From: Chelatococcus caeni | Lineage (GTDB): Bacteria > Pseudomonadota > Alphaproteobacteria > Rhizobiales > Beijerinckiaceae | Assembly (NCBI RefSeq): GCF_014196925.1 | Contig: NZ_JACIEN010000001.1 | Span: forward strand, 1,426,001 to 1,490,000 | Direction: 5' to 3' | Length of the DNA stretch: 64,000 nt | Part shown: positions 18,841 through 28,492 of the stretch, piece by piece | Numbering within the stretch: position 1 is the stretch's first letter | Layout: each line of letters opens with the position of its first letter | Position numbers and translations under genes: made by a program | The notes under the pieces: generated by a model | The model's input: the letters and a program-made list of their open reading frames with translations, nothing else | What the model was told of the DNA's origin: nothing | Databases searched by the model: none

Positions 18841-19671
18841 GGCTGACCCCGGTCTCGTTGCATGGGCTGCGATCGCGGGCTGCGACGCAGCGAAATCGCG
18901 CGGAATATGACCGTCTCGCCGCGCAATGTCCAGCTACGCCTTGCCGCAGGAGACGGCGGAGAATCGCCGCCGTTGGTGCCGGCCGTCCGTCAAGAGGGCA
19001 TGGCTCCGGCCGGCTTCGCAGTCATCCACACCGGCCGGCGCGGGGCGGCGCCATTCCCCCTCACCCCACGACCGCGATTCGTTCGTTGGCCGGCATTGTT
19101 TTCAGCACCGCTGATGCCCCTGCCGCGCCACAACTCCCGGTCGGGAGGCAGTGTCGATAACCGCCCTTGAGATGCATGTCGCCCGCCCCCGCCATGCGCT
19201 GATCGCCGCCCGGCGCGTGGCTGCGGCACCTGCGCCTCGTTCAAGCATCACTTCAACGCGGGGTAAATCCTGCCACAGTTTTCGATACTTACGCAGGACG
19301 CGCAACACCGTCCCCGTTGTTCACATCCCCGTCACAAGATATAGGGGGCGCGAGAGTGCGCTCGCACTAATTCTTGACGGATAAGGCTTTCTAGCACTAG
19401 TTTAGGCGTTACGTCGCGGCGGCGCCGCACCGGGCTGGAACCGGCCCGGAACAGTTCCCGCAGAGGGGTGGCGAAGGCAGCCGGGCGGCGTCGGACGACG
19501 TTCCTGGAGCGGTCTTTGTCCTTGCGGGACAAGCGGTCGCCGGTGGCGGTTCACGAGCGAGGCGGGTCCAACCTGCCCGAGCGTTTCGAGGCAACAGACA
19601 GAGCTGCGGGTGGGGGCCGCCGGTTGGCGGCTTCGAGGGCGGATTCTGCCCGGCTCATGGGGATGACGACA
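18841..19671. other. Long intergenic region upstream of nrdJ
   Basis: This 831-base gap has no convincing gene. Open frames in it lack codon bias and family similarity. The last 340 bases contain the probable nrdJ promoter and candidate NrdR boxes and then a leader of about 270 bases. I looked for a cobalamin riboswitch because NrdJ uses B12, and saw no B12-box-like sequence. Confidence 0.5.
19333..19409 (+). promoter_or_regulatory. Candidate nrdJ promoter with NrdR-like boxes
   Basis: CACAAGATATAGGGGG at 19333-19348 resembles the NrdR box (consensus about ACACwATATATwGTGT). A weaker partner starting CACTAATTC lies at 19365, 32 bases (three helical turns) further on, and another CACTAG element lies at 19395. 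A -35-like TTGACG (19374-19379) overlaps the second element, with a -10-like CTAGTT at 19397-19402. NrdR would repress ribonucleotide reductase when dATP is high. The second and third boxes are degenerate, so this is a hypothesis. Confidence 0.4.
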
Positions 19672-22600
19672 ATGCGGATCGAGCGGCGATACACCAAGGC
19701 GGGCCATTCTCCTTATTCCACGATCGAGTTCCGGCTCGCCACCAGTGAGATCCGCAATCCCGATGGCTCCGTCGTCTTCCGCCTCGAGGGCATCAGCGTG
19801 CCCGCGTCCTGGAGCCAGGTGGCCACGGACGTGCTGGCGCAGAAGTATTTCCGCAAGGCCGGCGTGCCGGCGCGCCTGAAGAAGGTGGAGGAGAACGACG
19901 TCCCCTCCTTCCTCTGGCGGTCCGTGCCGGACGAGGAGGCCCTCGCCGCCCTGCCCGAGAACGAGCGCTACGGCTCCGAGACCTCGTCCACCCAGGTGTT
20001 CGACCGGCTCGCCGGCTGCTGGACCTACTGGGGCTGGAAGGGCGGCTATTTCTCGAGCGAGGAGGACGCCTCCGCCTTCCTCGACGAGCTGCGGTACATG
20101 CTCGCCAACCAGATGGTCGCGCCCAACTCGCCGCAGTGGTTCAACACCGGTCTGCACTGGGCCTACGGCATCGACGGCCCGGGCCAGGGCCACTACTACG
20201 TCGACCACACCACGGGCCGTCTGGTGAAGTCGAAGTCGGCCTACGAGCACCCGCAGCCACACGCCTGCTTCATCCAGTCCGTCGCCGACGACCTCGTCAA
20301 CGAGGGCGGCATCATGGACCTGTGGGTGCGCGAGGCGCGCCTGTTCAAGTACGGCTCCGGCACCGGCTCCAACTTCTCGGCCCTGCGCGGCGAGGGTGAG
20401 AAGCTCTCGGGTGGCGGCAAGTCCTCCGGCCTCATGTCCTTCCTCAAGATCGGCGACCGGGCGGCCGGCGCCATCAAGTCGGGCGGTACCACGCGCCGCG
20501 CCGCCAAGATGGTGGTGGTCGACGTCGACCATCCCGACATCGAGGCCTATATCGACTGGAAGGTGAAGGAGGAGCAGAAGGTCGCGAGCCTCGTCGCCGG
20601 CTCCAAGATCGTCAAGAAGCACATGAAGGCCGTGATGAAGGCCTGCGTGAACTGCGAGGCCGAGGGCGACGCCTGCTTCGATCCGGAGAAGAACCCGGCG
20701 CTCAAGCGCGAGATCAAGCTCGCCCGCCGTGCCATGGTGCCCGACAACTACATCAAGCGCGTCATCCAGTTCGCCCGCCAGGGCTATTCGGACATCGCCT
20801 TCGACACCTACGACACCGACTGGGATTCGGAGGCCTATGCGACCGTCGCCGGCCAGAACTCCAACAATTCGGTGCGCGTCGACGACGCCTTCCTCAATGC
20901 CGTCGAGGCCGACGGCGACTGGGAGCTGAAGGCGCGCCTCACCGAGCGCGTCACGAAGACGCTGAAGGCCCGGGACCTCTGGGAGAAGATCGGCTATGCC
21001 GCCTGGGCCTCGGCCGATCCGGGCATCCAGTTCCACACCACCATCAACGACTGGCACACCTGCCCGGCCTCGGGGCCGATCCGCGCCTCGAACCCGTGCT
21101 CGGAATACATGTTCCTCGACGACACGGCCTGCAACCTCGCCTCGGCGAACCTCTTGCAGTTCTACGACCGTGCCTCGCGCCGCTTCGACATCGGCTCCTA
21201 CGAGCACGCCTGCCGGCTGTGGACCGTCGTGCTCGAGATCTCGGTGCTGATGGCGCAGTTCCCGTCGAAGGAGATCGCGGAGCTGTCCTACGAGTTCCGC
21301 ACGCTCGGCCTCGGCTATGCCAATATCGGCGGGCTGCTGATGACCATGGGCCTGTCCTATGATTCCGACGAGGGCCGCGCTCTCGGCGGCGCCCTGACGG
21401 CCATCATGACCGGCGTCTCCTACGCCACCTCGGCCGAGATGGCGGGCGAGCTCGGCCCCTTCCCCGGCTACAAGAAGAACGCCCAGCACATGCTGCGCGT
21501 CATCCGCAATCATCGCCGCGCCGCCTATGGCAAGAGCGAGGGTTACGAGAAGCTGGCCACGCCGCCGGTGCCGCTCGACCACGCCTCCTGCGAGAAGCTC
21601 GCCCAGGGCGAGGAATTCGTCACCCACGCCAAGCACGCCTGGGACAAGGCGCTCGAGCTCGGCGAGCAGCACGGCTACCGCAACGCGCAGTCGACCGTGA
21701 TCGCGCCGACGGGCACCATCGGCCTCGTCATGGACTGCGACACCACCGGCATCGAGCCCGACTTCGCCCTCGTGAAGTTCAAGAAGCTCGCCGGCGGCGG
21801 CTATTTCAAGATCATCAACCGCGCCGTTCCCGACGCGCTGCGCGTGCTCGGCTATTCGGAAGCCGAGATCGCCGAGATCGAGGCCTATGCGGTGGGCCAC
21901 GGCTCCATCGCCCAGGCGCCCGGCATCAACCACGGCTCGCTGCGCGCCAAGGGCTTCTCGGACGACAAGATCGCCGCCGTCGAGGCGGGCATGAAGTCGG
22001 CCTTCGACATCAAGTTCGTCTTCAACAAGTGGACGCTCGGCGAGGACTTCCTGCGCGACACCCTCAAGGTGCCGGCCGAGAAGCTGAGCGACCCGGCCTT
22101 CGAGCTCCTGCCCTTCCTCGGCTTCTCCAGGGCCGAGATCGAGGCCGCCAACATCCACGTCTGCGGGGCGATGACGCTCGAAGGCGCGCCGCACCTGAAG
22201 GCGGAGCACTATCCGGTCTTCGACTGCGCCAATCCGTGCGGGCGCATCGGCAAGCGCTACCTCTCGGTCGAGAGCCACATCCGCATGATGGCGGCGGCGC
22301 AGCCCTTCATCTCGGGCGCCATCTCCAAGACCATCAACATGCCCAACGACGCTACGGTCGAGGACTGCAAGAGCGCCTATCTCCTCTCCTGGCGCCTGGC
22401 GCTGAAGGCCAACGCCCTCTACCGCGACGGCTCCAAGCTGTCGCAGCCCCTCAACGCCGCCCTCATCGCCGATGAGGACGAGGACGAGGAGGACGCGGTC
22501 GAGGTGCTCCTCGCCCAGGCCCCGGCAGCACGGGCGGCACAGGTGGCCGAAAAGATCGTCGAGAAGGTCATCGAGCGCGTCGAGCGCGTGCGCGAGCGCG

Positions 22601-23421
22601 AGAAGATGCCCGACCGGCGCACCGGCTACACCCAGAAGGCCATCGTCGGCGGCCACAAGGTCTATCTGCACACCGGCGAATATGCCGACGGGCGCCTCGG
22701 CGAGATCTTCATCGACATGCACAAGGAAGGCGCCGCCTTCCGGGCGATGATGAACAACTTCGCCATCGCGGTGTCGCTCGGCCTGCAATACGGCGTGCCG
22801 CTCGAGGAATATGTCGAGGCCTTCACCTTCACGCGCTTCGAGCCGGCCGGCTTCGTGCAGGGCAACCAGTCGATCAAGAACGCCACCTCGATCCTCGACT
22901 ACGTTTTCCGCGAGCTCGCCATCTCCTATCTCGGTCGCCACGACCTCGCCCACATCGATCCGGGCGAGATCGGCCACGACGTGCTCGGCGGCGGCGTTGC
23001 CCAGGGCAAGGCCCCTGCCCCGCAGGCAACGGCCCCGCAGGTGGTCTCGCGCGGCTTCGTGCGCGGCCGGGCGACGAACTTCCTGTCGATCGCCGGCGGC
23101 GGCGACAGCCGCCCCGCCCCGACCGCCGGCCGCGGCTCCACGGTCGTCGCCCTCGCCTCCGGCGCCACGGCCCTGAAGGGCGAGCCCGCCTTCGAGGAGG
23201 ACGAGGAGACCGTGGGCGAGGCGCAGATGGCCGAGCTCGGCTTCGCCGCCCCCTCCCAGCCGGCGACGGGCACCGAGCGCTCCATCGCCGACCGCCGCGC
23301 CGAAGCCCGCATGAAGGGCTACGAGGGCGAGGCCTGCCCGGAATGCGGCAACTTCACGCTCGTGCGCAACGGCACCTGCATGAAATGCGACACCTGCGGC
23401 GGCACGACCGGCTGTTCGTGA
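19672..23421 (+). CDS. nrdJ: Adenosylcobalamin-dependent ribonucleotide reductase NrdJ (class II)
   Basis: A 1249-residue class II enzyme that reduces ribonucleotides to deoxyribonucleotides using coenzyme B12, so it works with or without oxygen. It has the ten-stranded barrel motifs: HACFIQS near residue 200, the active-site NPCSEYMF followed by DDTACNLAS near 480, and the phosphate-binding APTGTIG loop near 680. An acidic linker follows, and a C-terminal zinc-ribbon-like CPECG...CMKCDTCGG tail (last 35 residues) carries redox cysteines. I chose the ATG at 19672 because GGGG lies nine bases upstream and MRIERRYT is the usual start; earlier in-frame ATGs at 19657 and 19663 are possible. Confidence 0.97.
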   Translation: MRIERRYTKAGHSPYSTIEFRLATSEIRNPDGSVVFRLEGISVPASWSQVATDVLAQKYFRKAGVPARLKKVEENDVPSFLWRSVPDEEALAALPENERYGSETSSTQVFDRLAGCWTYWGWKGGYFSSEEDASAFLDELRYMLANQMVAPNSPQWFNTGLHWAYGIDGPGQGHYYVDHTTGRLVKSKSAYEHPQPHACFIQSVADDLVNEGGIMDLWVREARLFKYGSGTGSNFSALRGEGEKLSGGGKSSGLMSFLKIGDRAAGAIKSGGTTRRAAKMVVVDVDHPDIEAYIDWKVKEEQKVASLVAGSKIVKKHMKAVMKACVNCEAEGDACFDPEKNPALKREIKLARRAMVPDNYIKRVIQFARQGYSDIAFDTYDTDWDSEAYATVAGQNSNNSVRVDDAFLNAVEADGDWELKARLTERVTKTLKARDLWEKIGYAAWASADPGIQFHTTINDWHTCPASGPIRASNPCSEYMFLDDTACNLASANLLQFYDRASRRFDIGSYEHACRLWTVVLEISVLMAQFPSKEIAELSYEFRTLGLGYANIGGLLMTMGLSYDSDEGRALGGALTAIMTGVSYATSAEMAGELGPFPGYKKNAQHMLRVIRNHRRAAYGKSEGYEKLATPPVPLDHASCEKLAQGEEFVTHAKHAWDKALELGEQHGYRNAQSTVIAPTGTIGLVMDCDTTGIEPDFALVKFKKLAGGGYFKIINRAVPDALRVLGYSEAEIAEIEAYAVGHGSIAQAPGINHGSLRAKGFSDDKIAAVEAGMKSAFDIKFVFNKWTLGEDFLRDTLKVPAEKLSDPAFELLPFLGFSRAEIEAANIHVCGAMTLEGAPHLKAEHYPVFDCANPCGRIGKRYLSVESHIRMMAAAQPFISGAISKTINMPNDATVEDCKSAYLLSWRLALKANALYRDGSKLSQPLNAALIADEDEDEEDAVEVLLAQAPAARAAQVAEKIVEKVIERVERVREREKMPDRRTGYTQKAIVGGHKVYLHTGEYADGRLGEIFIDMHKEGAAFRAMMNNFAIAVSLGLQYGVPLEEYVEAFTFTRFEPAGFVQGNQSIKNATSILDYVFRELAISYLGRHDLAHIDPGEIGHDVLGGGVAQGKAPAPQATAPQVVSRGFVRGRATNFLSIAGGGDSRPAPTAGRGSTVVALASGATALKGEPAFEEDEETVGEAQMAELGFAAPSQPATGTERSIADRRAEARMKGYEGEACPECGNFTLVRNGTCMKCDTCGGTTGCS

Positions 23422-23491
23422 GCGGTCCTAGGTGTTGGCGGAACGCTCAAAGTTCCTTTGAAATGTCATTCAGATTGCCTCATTGACGCAA

Positions 23492-23524
23492 CAGCCCGCC
23501 GCAGTCACATGCGGCGGGCTGTTT
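23492..23524 (+). terminator. Rho-independent terminator of nrdJ
   Basis: A 12-bp GC-rich stem (CAGCCCGCCGCA pairing with TGCGGCGGGCTG, loop GTCACA) is followed by TTT. It begins 70 bases after the nrdJ stop codon. Confidence 0.85.
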
Positions 23525-23837
23525 GGCTAGGCCAGGTTGCCGAAGGGCCAGAGGCGCGTGCTACTCCAGGCCTCGAAGCCGTAGCCGAGCTCGCCAAAGG
23601 CTTAGAAGGTGCCGGCGTCACAGTCCGCCGACAGACTGTCCCCCAGGCCCGGATGAACACCGAGCGGCTGGTCGCCAAGTCGTGCCAATTGTAGCCCCCC
23701 GGCCCTGAAGGAAACCCTGCCCATACCGTGGCGCCATAAGGCCCGACATGGTAGTTGCCGCTTGAGCCCCACGATGCACGCGCATCGACGTCGAAGCCGC
23801 CTCGACTCCTTCGGCCTCCAGGCGACATCATTGGAAG

Positions 23838-23990
23838 GTGAACAACCTCGATGAGGTTCCGAAGTTGCCCCGGCCGAGGGGCCACATGTTGACCGCCGAC
23901 CGGAACTGCCAATTCGCCGTGGTCCTCAAGGACAACTGGAGGCTGATTTTCGAACCCGCCCACGCGCCCCTCCCCCGGCGAGAGGATGGT
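23838..23990 (+). pseudogene. Fragment of a HigB/RelE-like toxin gene
   Basis: About 51 residues match the middle of the family often labelled killer or HigB-like host-inhibition proteins: a LPRPRGHMLTADR segment followed by FAVVLKDNWRLIFEPAHAPLPR and an acidic pair. Intact members are about 100 residues. They have an N-terminal region before this core and a short C-terminal beta strand after it; neither is present, since similarity stops abruptly after the RREDG. No HigA antitoxin gene follows. It is therefore a remnant of a toxin-antitoxin pair. Confidence 0.5.
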
Positions 23991-24067
23991 CCATCAACCG
24001 ACAATGCCGTTGAGACGCCCTATATCGCAGGTTTAAACGTCCGGGTTGGTCCGAAGGAGACGGTGCC

Positions 24068-24523
24068 GTGCACTACCTTATCAGAGCCGCTCAGCCCCAC
24101 GATGCCGAGGGCATCAGTCGCGTCATCCTAGCGGCGCTGCGCGAAACCAACTCCAAGGACTATCCTGAGGAGGTAATCGCACGTGTCGAGCAAAGCTTCT
24201 CGCCCGCCGCCGTGTCCGACCTCCTAACGCGGAGGCTCGTCTTCGTCGCGACCAACGGCGATGCCATTGTCGGAACGGCAAGCCTCGATGGTAGGGTGGT
24301 CCGAACTGTCTTTATTGAGCCGGCATGGCAACGCCTCGGCATCGGGCAAGCGTTGATGGCCGAAGTCAAGCGCGCGGCAGTTGAACGAGGCGTTGTGACC
24401 CTGATTGTTCCCTCATCCATAACGGCTGAGCCATTCTACACGAAGCTGGGGTTCAATTCGATCCAAGACCGCTACCACGGGGAGGAGCGAACGATCATGA
24501 TGGAACGTCCGCTGGACCGATAA
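24068..24523 (+). CDS. GNAT-family N-acetyltransferase
   Basis: A 151-residue single-domain acetyltransferase. It has an N-terminal IRAAQPHDAEGISRVI segment, the acetyl-CoA-binding QRLGIGQALM motif near residue 95 and a C-terminal FYTKLGF motif, all typical of GNAT. It starts with GTG at 24068, supported by a strong AAGGAGAC ribosome binding site about eight bases upstream. The substrate is unknown. It sits among decayed genes and looks like an accessory gene. Confidence 0.85.
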   Translation: MHYLIRAAQPHDAEGISRVILAALRETNSKDYPEEVIARVEQSFSPAAVSDLLTRRLVFVATNGDAIVGTASLDGRVVRTVFIEPAWQRLGIGQALMAEVKRAAVERGVVTLIVPSSITAEPFYTKLGFNSIQDRYHGEERTIMMERPLDR

Positions 24524-25024
24524 GCAAGTTGGCTGCGGTTGCGGCTCTCAACCGCGATCTCGACGAGGCGCAGGAGATCACCAGCGACCGCCCGAGCAAG
24601 CGTTCAGTGACTGCCCGCGCCACCTCGATCAGCGCCTTCCCGGCGAGTTCGACCGTTGCGACAACCTCGACGACCGTGCGGCCGAACCTGACGAGCGAGT
24701 TGGCCGCGTCTCCTGGTCGCGCTCGTATTCCGCCACGTGTCCGGAGACGCTGGCGCCCTTGAGCACCCCGCCGACGGCGTTAGAGTTGAAGCCCGCCTGG
24801 ACACTCCAGGACGAGCCCTTGTCGTGATCGTCGTGACGGTTGAGGAATGCTGGCCAGGCGTCGTCGAAAGGGGGCATTTCCGACGGGATGAGCCGTAAAG
24901 CTCCTGGAGGAGATATTCAAGGACGCGTTGCAATCGACTTTCGGCGGTCACCTAGGCCGTGAACCCATAAACGCCGGATGATTGAAACGCTGGAAAGCAA
25001 TCACCCGCCGGCCTACAATCTGAC
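24524..25024. other. Intergenic relic zone
   Basis: About 500 bases without an intact gene. Frames on both strands are short, shift and lack ribosome binding sites. One minus-strand stretch at 24629-24877 reads as a Gly/Ser/Val-rich segment that I cannot place. Confidence 0.45.
24529..24600 (+). pseudogene. Possible hemagglutinin-family scrap
   Basis: A short frame contains ALNRDLDEAQEITSD, which recalls a segment conserved in filamentous-hemagglutinin-like exoproteins. Nothing before or after it continues the family, so at most it is a decayed fragment. The call rests on one short string and is weak. Confidence 0.25.
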
Positions 25025-25315
25025 ATGCCGCTCGCTCGGAAAATAATTCTGCACGTTCCAGTTTCAGATGAGAACTTGCTCTATGGCTTTGTTGAGCAAT
25101 GTCTGATTGACGATGTGTCGCTTGTGGCCGTGGTCGGACCAGGCTGCGCGAGGGTTGAAGACATTATCGACGATATCGTCGTCGGTGACGGAAGCGACAG
25201 GACACGCTTTCTCTGCACAACTTCTCATCCCGATGACCCCTTCGAGGAGGTGTTGAACATGGCAAGGGCATGGGAGTTCGAACGCAGCGATCCCGTCGAA
25301 GAGGTCCGGCTGTAA
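25025..25315 (+). CDS. Small hypothetical protein, acidic
   Basis: A 96-residue acidic protein, probably cytoplasmic, with no signal or membrane segment. It alternates hydrophobic beta-like strands (KIILHVPVS, VSLVAVVG) with acidic helices, then a DIVVGDG...FLCTTSHPDDP motif and a C-terminal E..LNMARAWE segment. This order suggests a compact alpha/beta fold. I recall similar small uncharacterised proteins but cannot name a family with confidence. No clear ribosome binding site precedes the ATG, and its neighbours are relics. Confidence 0.6.
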   Translation: MPLARKIILHVPVSDENLLYGFVEQCLIDDVSLVAVVGPGCARVEDIIDDIVVGDGSDRTRFLCTTSHPDDPFEEVLNMARAWEFERSDPVEEVRL

Positions 25316-25756
25316 GAGACCCAGACCGTCCGCAATTTGGCTTCAATGTTACGCCGTTTTCCGATTCATGCTCCGCATGAGCCGATATGACCTGAGACTT
25401 GACTTCGAATGGCGCCCTATCGAGCCGCTGTTGCCCGGAACTCGGCAGCAAACGCCAAGCAGCAGATACGCGCCTGCATAGCAGGATATATTTCCAGGCG
25501 CGCTTACTGAAAGCCCCGTGCGGTGGTTCCCGTTCTGCGAAATTGCCGCCCCATGATCGGGCTTGGTTTTGAGGGTGCCCACGCTAAGATTAAAGCCATG
25601 ATCACCCAGTCGTTCAATGAAGCGCAATTCCATGCACCTGAGAGGGGATGCGGGAGCGGTGCTGCGTTGACGACGGCCTGATCATCCCGCGGACCCTCCC
25701 AAGGCGGGTGGGGTCCTGACTTCTGCTCTCCTCGTAGCCAAATCTTGGAGAGCTTG
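25316..25756. other. Intergenic region holding an IS5-type stub
   Basis: About 440 bases. The only recognisable content is the IS5-family transposase start at 25377. Terminal inverted repeats could not be identified with confidence. Confidence 0.45.
25377..25481 (+). pseudogene. Truncated IS5-family transposase (N-terminal stub)
   Basis: The 34-codon frame begins MSRYDLRLDFEWRPIEPLLP, which is the standard N-terminus of IS5-family transposases (DUF4096 region, pattern MSRYDLTD.EW..IEPLLP). Similarity ends after about 20 residues and a stop follows at 25479. The DDE catalytic domain is absent. This is the remains of an insertion sequence and marks this region as an insertion target. Confidence 0.6.
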
Positions 25757-26365
25757 ATGAACAACGCCCTCCTTCCCCAGAAACCTCCACCGCCTGTTCG
25801 ACGCATCAATCGTACAGGGATCGAACTTGTCGCTCCTAGTCCGGAGCGGCTACCTGGCTACGAGGCCGCTCTTGAGAAAGGGTGGTCCTCCGACACAACC
25901 CGGGACGTGAGCCAGGAGCAGCTCACCGCACTGCGTGCTGATCCAGGATCCTTCATCGAGGGCCTCACTGATCAGAACGGTACTGTGACGCTTGCTGACG
26001 GGCGGGTTGTGCCGCGTCTGCCATTCCATCTGTTCTGGATCTGGGATGGCGAGTTTTGCGGAAGCATCATGTTGCGCTTTCGGCCTGGGACAGAGGAGTT
26101 GCCGCCCTACACCCCCGGGCACATCGGCTACTCGGTGGTGCCGTGGAAGCAGCGCCGTGGCTATGCCACGGCTGCCTTGGGGCTCCTACTTCCGATTGCA
26201 AAGGCAGAGGGCCTTGAGAGAATTTTGATCACCTGCAAGGACACGAACCTTGCCTCGATCAAGGTCATCGAAGCGAACGGCGGCGTCCTGGCTCGGGTAG
26301 AGCGTATAGAAGGAATGCCTTGTGAGATGAGGCTGCTTTACTGGATACCCTGCCCTGCGCCGTGA
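25757..26365 (+). CDS. GNAT-family N-acetyltransferase
   Basis: About 202 residues. After a proline-rich N-terminus, the protein has F.IWDGEFCGSIMLRFRPG, then GHIGYSVVPWKQRRGYATAAL (acetyl-CoA loop, near residue 130) and a T.C.DTN.AS.KVIE.NGG motif, as in the RimJ/RimL-like branch of GNAT. The ATG at 25757 has GGAGAG about six bases upstream; a TTG at 25745 is less likely. The substrate is unknown. It is convergent with arsH, 26 bases apart. Confidence 0.85.
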   Translation: MNNALLPQKPPPPVRRINRTGIELVAPSPERLPGYEAALEKGWSSDTTRDVSQEQLTALRADPGSFIEGLTDQNGTVTLADGRVVPRLPFHLFWIWDGEFCGSIMLRFRPGTEELPPYTPGHIGYSVVPWKQRRGYATAALGLLLPIAKAEGLERILITCKDTNLASIKVIEANGGVLARVERIEGMPCEMRLLYWIPCPAP

Positions 26366-26391
26366 GAGTTTCGAGGACCGGATCGGCTTCG

Positions 26392-27165
26392 TCACCTGCC
26401 CGTTCCTTTCGCCTGCCGCGCGATGGCGATGGCCGAGAGGTCCTTCGCCGCATCGATCGGTGCGGCCGCTCCGATCCTACTACGTTCGGAATAGCGGTCG
26501 GTCAGCGTCCGGACATGGGGGCGCAGGAGCACCGTGAAGCGCACGAGTTCCTCGACGACGTCGACGATCCGCTCGTAGTAGCTCGATGGCCGCATGCGTC
26601 CGTTCTCGTCGAATTCCTGGAACGCCTTGGCGATGCTCGACTGGTTCGCAATGGTGAACATCCGCATCCAGCGGCCGAGAAGGCGCAGCGTGTTGACTGC
26701 GTTGAAGGATTGCGAGCCGCCCGAGACCTGCATGACGGCCAGGGTTCGCCCCTGGGTCGGGCGCAGGCCGCCGATGCTGAGCGGCAGGTGGTCGATCTGG
26801 GCCTTCATCACGCCCGTGATCTGACCATGCCGCTCCGGGCTGCACCACACCTGCCCCTCCGACCACATGGCGAGTTCGCGCAGGTCGCGCACGGCGGGAT
26901 GATCGTCGCCCTTGACCTGATCCGGAAGAGGCAGGTCGGACGGATCGAAGATACGCGGCTCGGCTCCGAAATGCCGCAGTAGTCTCGCTGCCTCCTCGAC
27001 CGCGAAGCGCGAATACGAGCGTTCGCGCAATGATCCGTAGAGAAGCAGGATGCGCGGCGGGTGGTCGAGCCCGCCGTTCGGCAAATCGAGCACCGGATCG
27101 CGCGGAGCATGGCGGCGGTCGAAGGCGGGCAGCGTGTCGGGATCGGGAAGCGTGCGAATTCTCAT
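26392..27165 (-). CDS. arsH: Organoarsenical oxidoreductase ArsH
   Basis: A 257-residue NADPH-dependent FMN flavoprotein. ArsH proteins oxidise toxic trivalent methylarsenicals to the less toxic pentavalent forms. The flavodoxin-like FMN loop [14 protein letters not shown] lies at about residues 40-53, followed by the family segments [22 protein letters not shown] and the [14 protein letters not shown] loop. I chose the ATG at 27165, which has GGAGAA five bases upstream; an earlier start lies inside the MFS gene end. It is the last gene of the arsR-FAD-MFS-arsH block. Confidence 0.95.
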   Translation of the reverse strand: MRIRTLPDPDTLPAFDRRHAPRDPVLDLPNGGLDHPPRILLLYGSLRERSYSRFAVEEAARLLRHFGAEPRIFDPSDLPLPDQVKGDDHPAVRDLRELAMWSEGQVWCSPERHGQITGVMKAQIDHLPLSIGGLRPTQGRTLAVMQVSGGSQSFNAVNTLRLLGRWMRMFTIANQSSIAKAFQEFDENGRMRPSSYYERIVDVVEELVRFTVLLRPHVRTLTDRYSERSRIGAAAPIDAAKDLSAIAIARQAKGTGR

Positions 27166-27211
27166 ATGTTCTCCATCGTTTGCGGGCAACGCGAGAGCGT
27201 CTGCCGTGCCC

Positions 27212-28492
27212 TCAGCCCGCGTCCGCTCCGGATTCGGCAATCACGTTGCCTTGGGCAGGATGGCGGTGTTCTCTCCGGGCACGCTGCTTGACCATGTCGA
27301 TGAGCACGAAGGCGGAAAGGCCGAGGAGGCCCGCCACGGCCACGCTCCACAACGACGTTTCGACCGCCGTTCGCGACATCAGGAAGGCAAAGGCAAACGG
27401 GCCCAGGGCCGAGGTGAACTGGCGCGCTGCCGATACCCATCCGAGCCTTGCGCCATAGCCGTCGCGGCCGAACAGCTCCAGCGGCAGCGTGCCGCCCACG
27501 ATGCTGATGAGACCCGAGCCGAGCCCGAAGAGAACCGCGAAGAGGACGGCACCGGCCAGCCATGGGGCCGTCGCGGCGAGAACGGCGACGCCGAGCGCAA
27601 GAAGCACGGCGGCGATGGTGGCGAGATGCGTCTGCGCCAGCCGGCCGCCGAACAGCATGTTGACGAGACGGCTGGCGACCTGCGCCGGTCCGAACAGCGT
27701 CGAGACGAAGAGCCCCGCCGCGCCCAGCCCGAGCGCCGTCATGAGTGGCACCATGTGCATGAGGAGCGCCGAGAGGACGAAGCCCTCGATGGCGAAGCCG
27801 GCGAGCATGAGAAGGAAGGCCGTCCGCCGCGAACGCGGGGCGAGCGTGCCGCCTCCGTTCGCCGCCGGTCCCGCGACGGAATGCACCTCCTCGGGGGCCG
27901 GCACCGCCAGCCGGGACCGACGGCGCGCCATGCGCAGGAGAGCCCAATGGACCGGCATGCACAGGCCGAGGTTGAGGGCGGCGAAGACGCCATAAACCTC
28001 CCGCCAGCTCAAGTGGGCGTGGAGGGCCGACGTCAGGGGCCAGAACAATGTCGAGGCGAAGCCGGCGATCAGCGTCAGATGCGTGATGCTGCGCTGGGCC
28101 TGGGGTGAGCCGGCCTGCACGATGGCAGCGAAGGCCGCGCCATAGAGCACGAAGCAGGAGGTGAGCTCCATCGCGAGAAGAGCGGTCACGAAGGTCGCGC
28201 GCCCGGGCGCCAGGGCACACAGGACAAGCGCCAGTGCCGCGGCAGCCGAACCGATGGTCATGAGCCATGCGGCGCCGAAGCGGTCCATCCAGCGCCCTGC
28301 CGTCGGGGCGAGCAGGCTGCCGGCGAGGAGGGACGCCGACAGCGCCGCGAAGATCCATTGTTCCGAAAGAGCGAACTCCCGCGCGATCGCCGGCGCCAGG
28401 ACCGGGAAGCTGTAGTAGAGCGTGCCGTAGCCGGTGATCTGGGTCAGGCCGAGAGCCCAGATGGCCCAGGCGGGAAATGCGCGATCACGCAT
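27212..28492 (-). CDS. MFS transporter of the ars operon
   Basis: A 426-residue major facilitator with about 12 hydrophobic segments, starting with a [10 protein letters not shown]...YY.FPVL.P helix. It includes the motif A-like GRWMDRFG loop after helix 2. Its start (ATG 28492) overlaps the end of the upstream FAD oxidoreductase by eight bases, so it is translationally coupled to it. Context between that enzyme and arsH suggests export of an arsenical product, but the substrate is an inference. The frame is open upstream in a shadow of the neighbour. Confidence 0.85.
   Translation of the reverse strand: MRDRAFPAWAIWALGLTQITGYGTLYYSFPVLAPAIAREFALSEQWIFAALSASLLAGSLLAPTAGRWMDRFGAAWLMTIGSAAAALALVLCALAPGRATFVTALLAMELTSCFVLYGAAFAAIVQAGSPQAQRSITHLTLIAGFASTLFWPLTSALHAHLSWREVYGVFAALNLGLCMPVHWALLRMARRRSRLAVPAPEEVHSVAGPAANGGGTLAPRSRRTAFLLMLAGFAIEGFVLSALLMHMVPLMTALGLGAAGLFVSTLFGPAQVASRLVNMLFGGRLAQTHLATIAAVLLALGVAVLAATAPWLAGAVLFAVLFGLGSGLISIVGGTLPLELFGRDGYGARLGWVSAARQFTSALGPFAFAFLMSRTAVETSLWSVAVAGLLGLSAFVLIDMVKQRARREHRHPAQGNVIAESGADAG

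Larger units (their letters stand above)
23422..24067. other. Intergenic relic zone after nrdJ
   Basis: After the nrdJ terminator this stretch has no intact gene. A minus-strand frame at 23505-23963 contains a glycine/tryptophan-rich segment but no recognisable family and no good start. A plus-strand fragment at 23838 resembles a HigB-like toxin and is listed separately. Confidence 0.5.

Noticed and set aside
18841-19671. Cobalamin riboswitch upstream of the B12-dependent nrdJ
   Set aside because: Searched by eye for the B12 box and its conserved arms and found none. A covariance-model scan would be decisive.
19402-22977. 1191-codon open frame on the minus strand opposite nrdJ
   Set aside because: Same kind of antisense frame; no motifs, and nrdJ is certain on the plus strand.
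23505-23963. 152-codon minus-strand frame as a gene
   Set aside because: No start site or family, runs across the nrdJ terminator and overlaps the toxin remnant.
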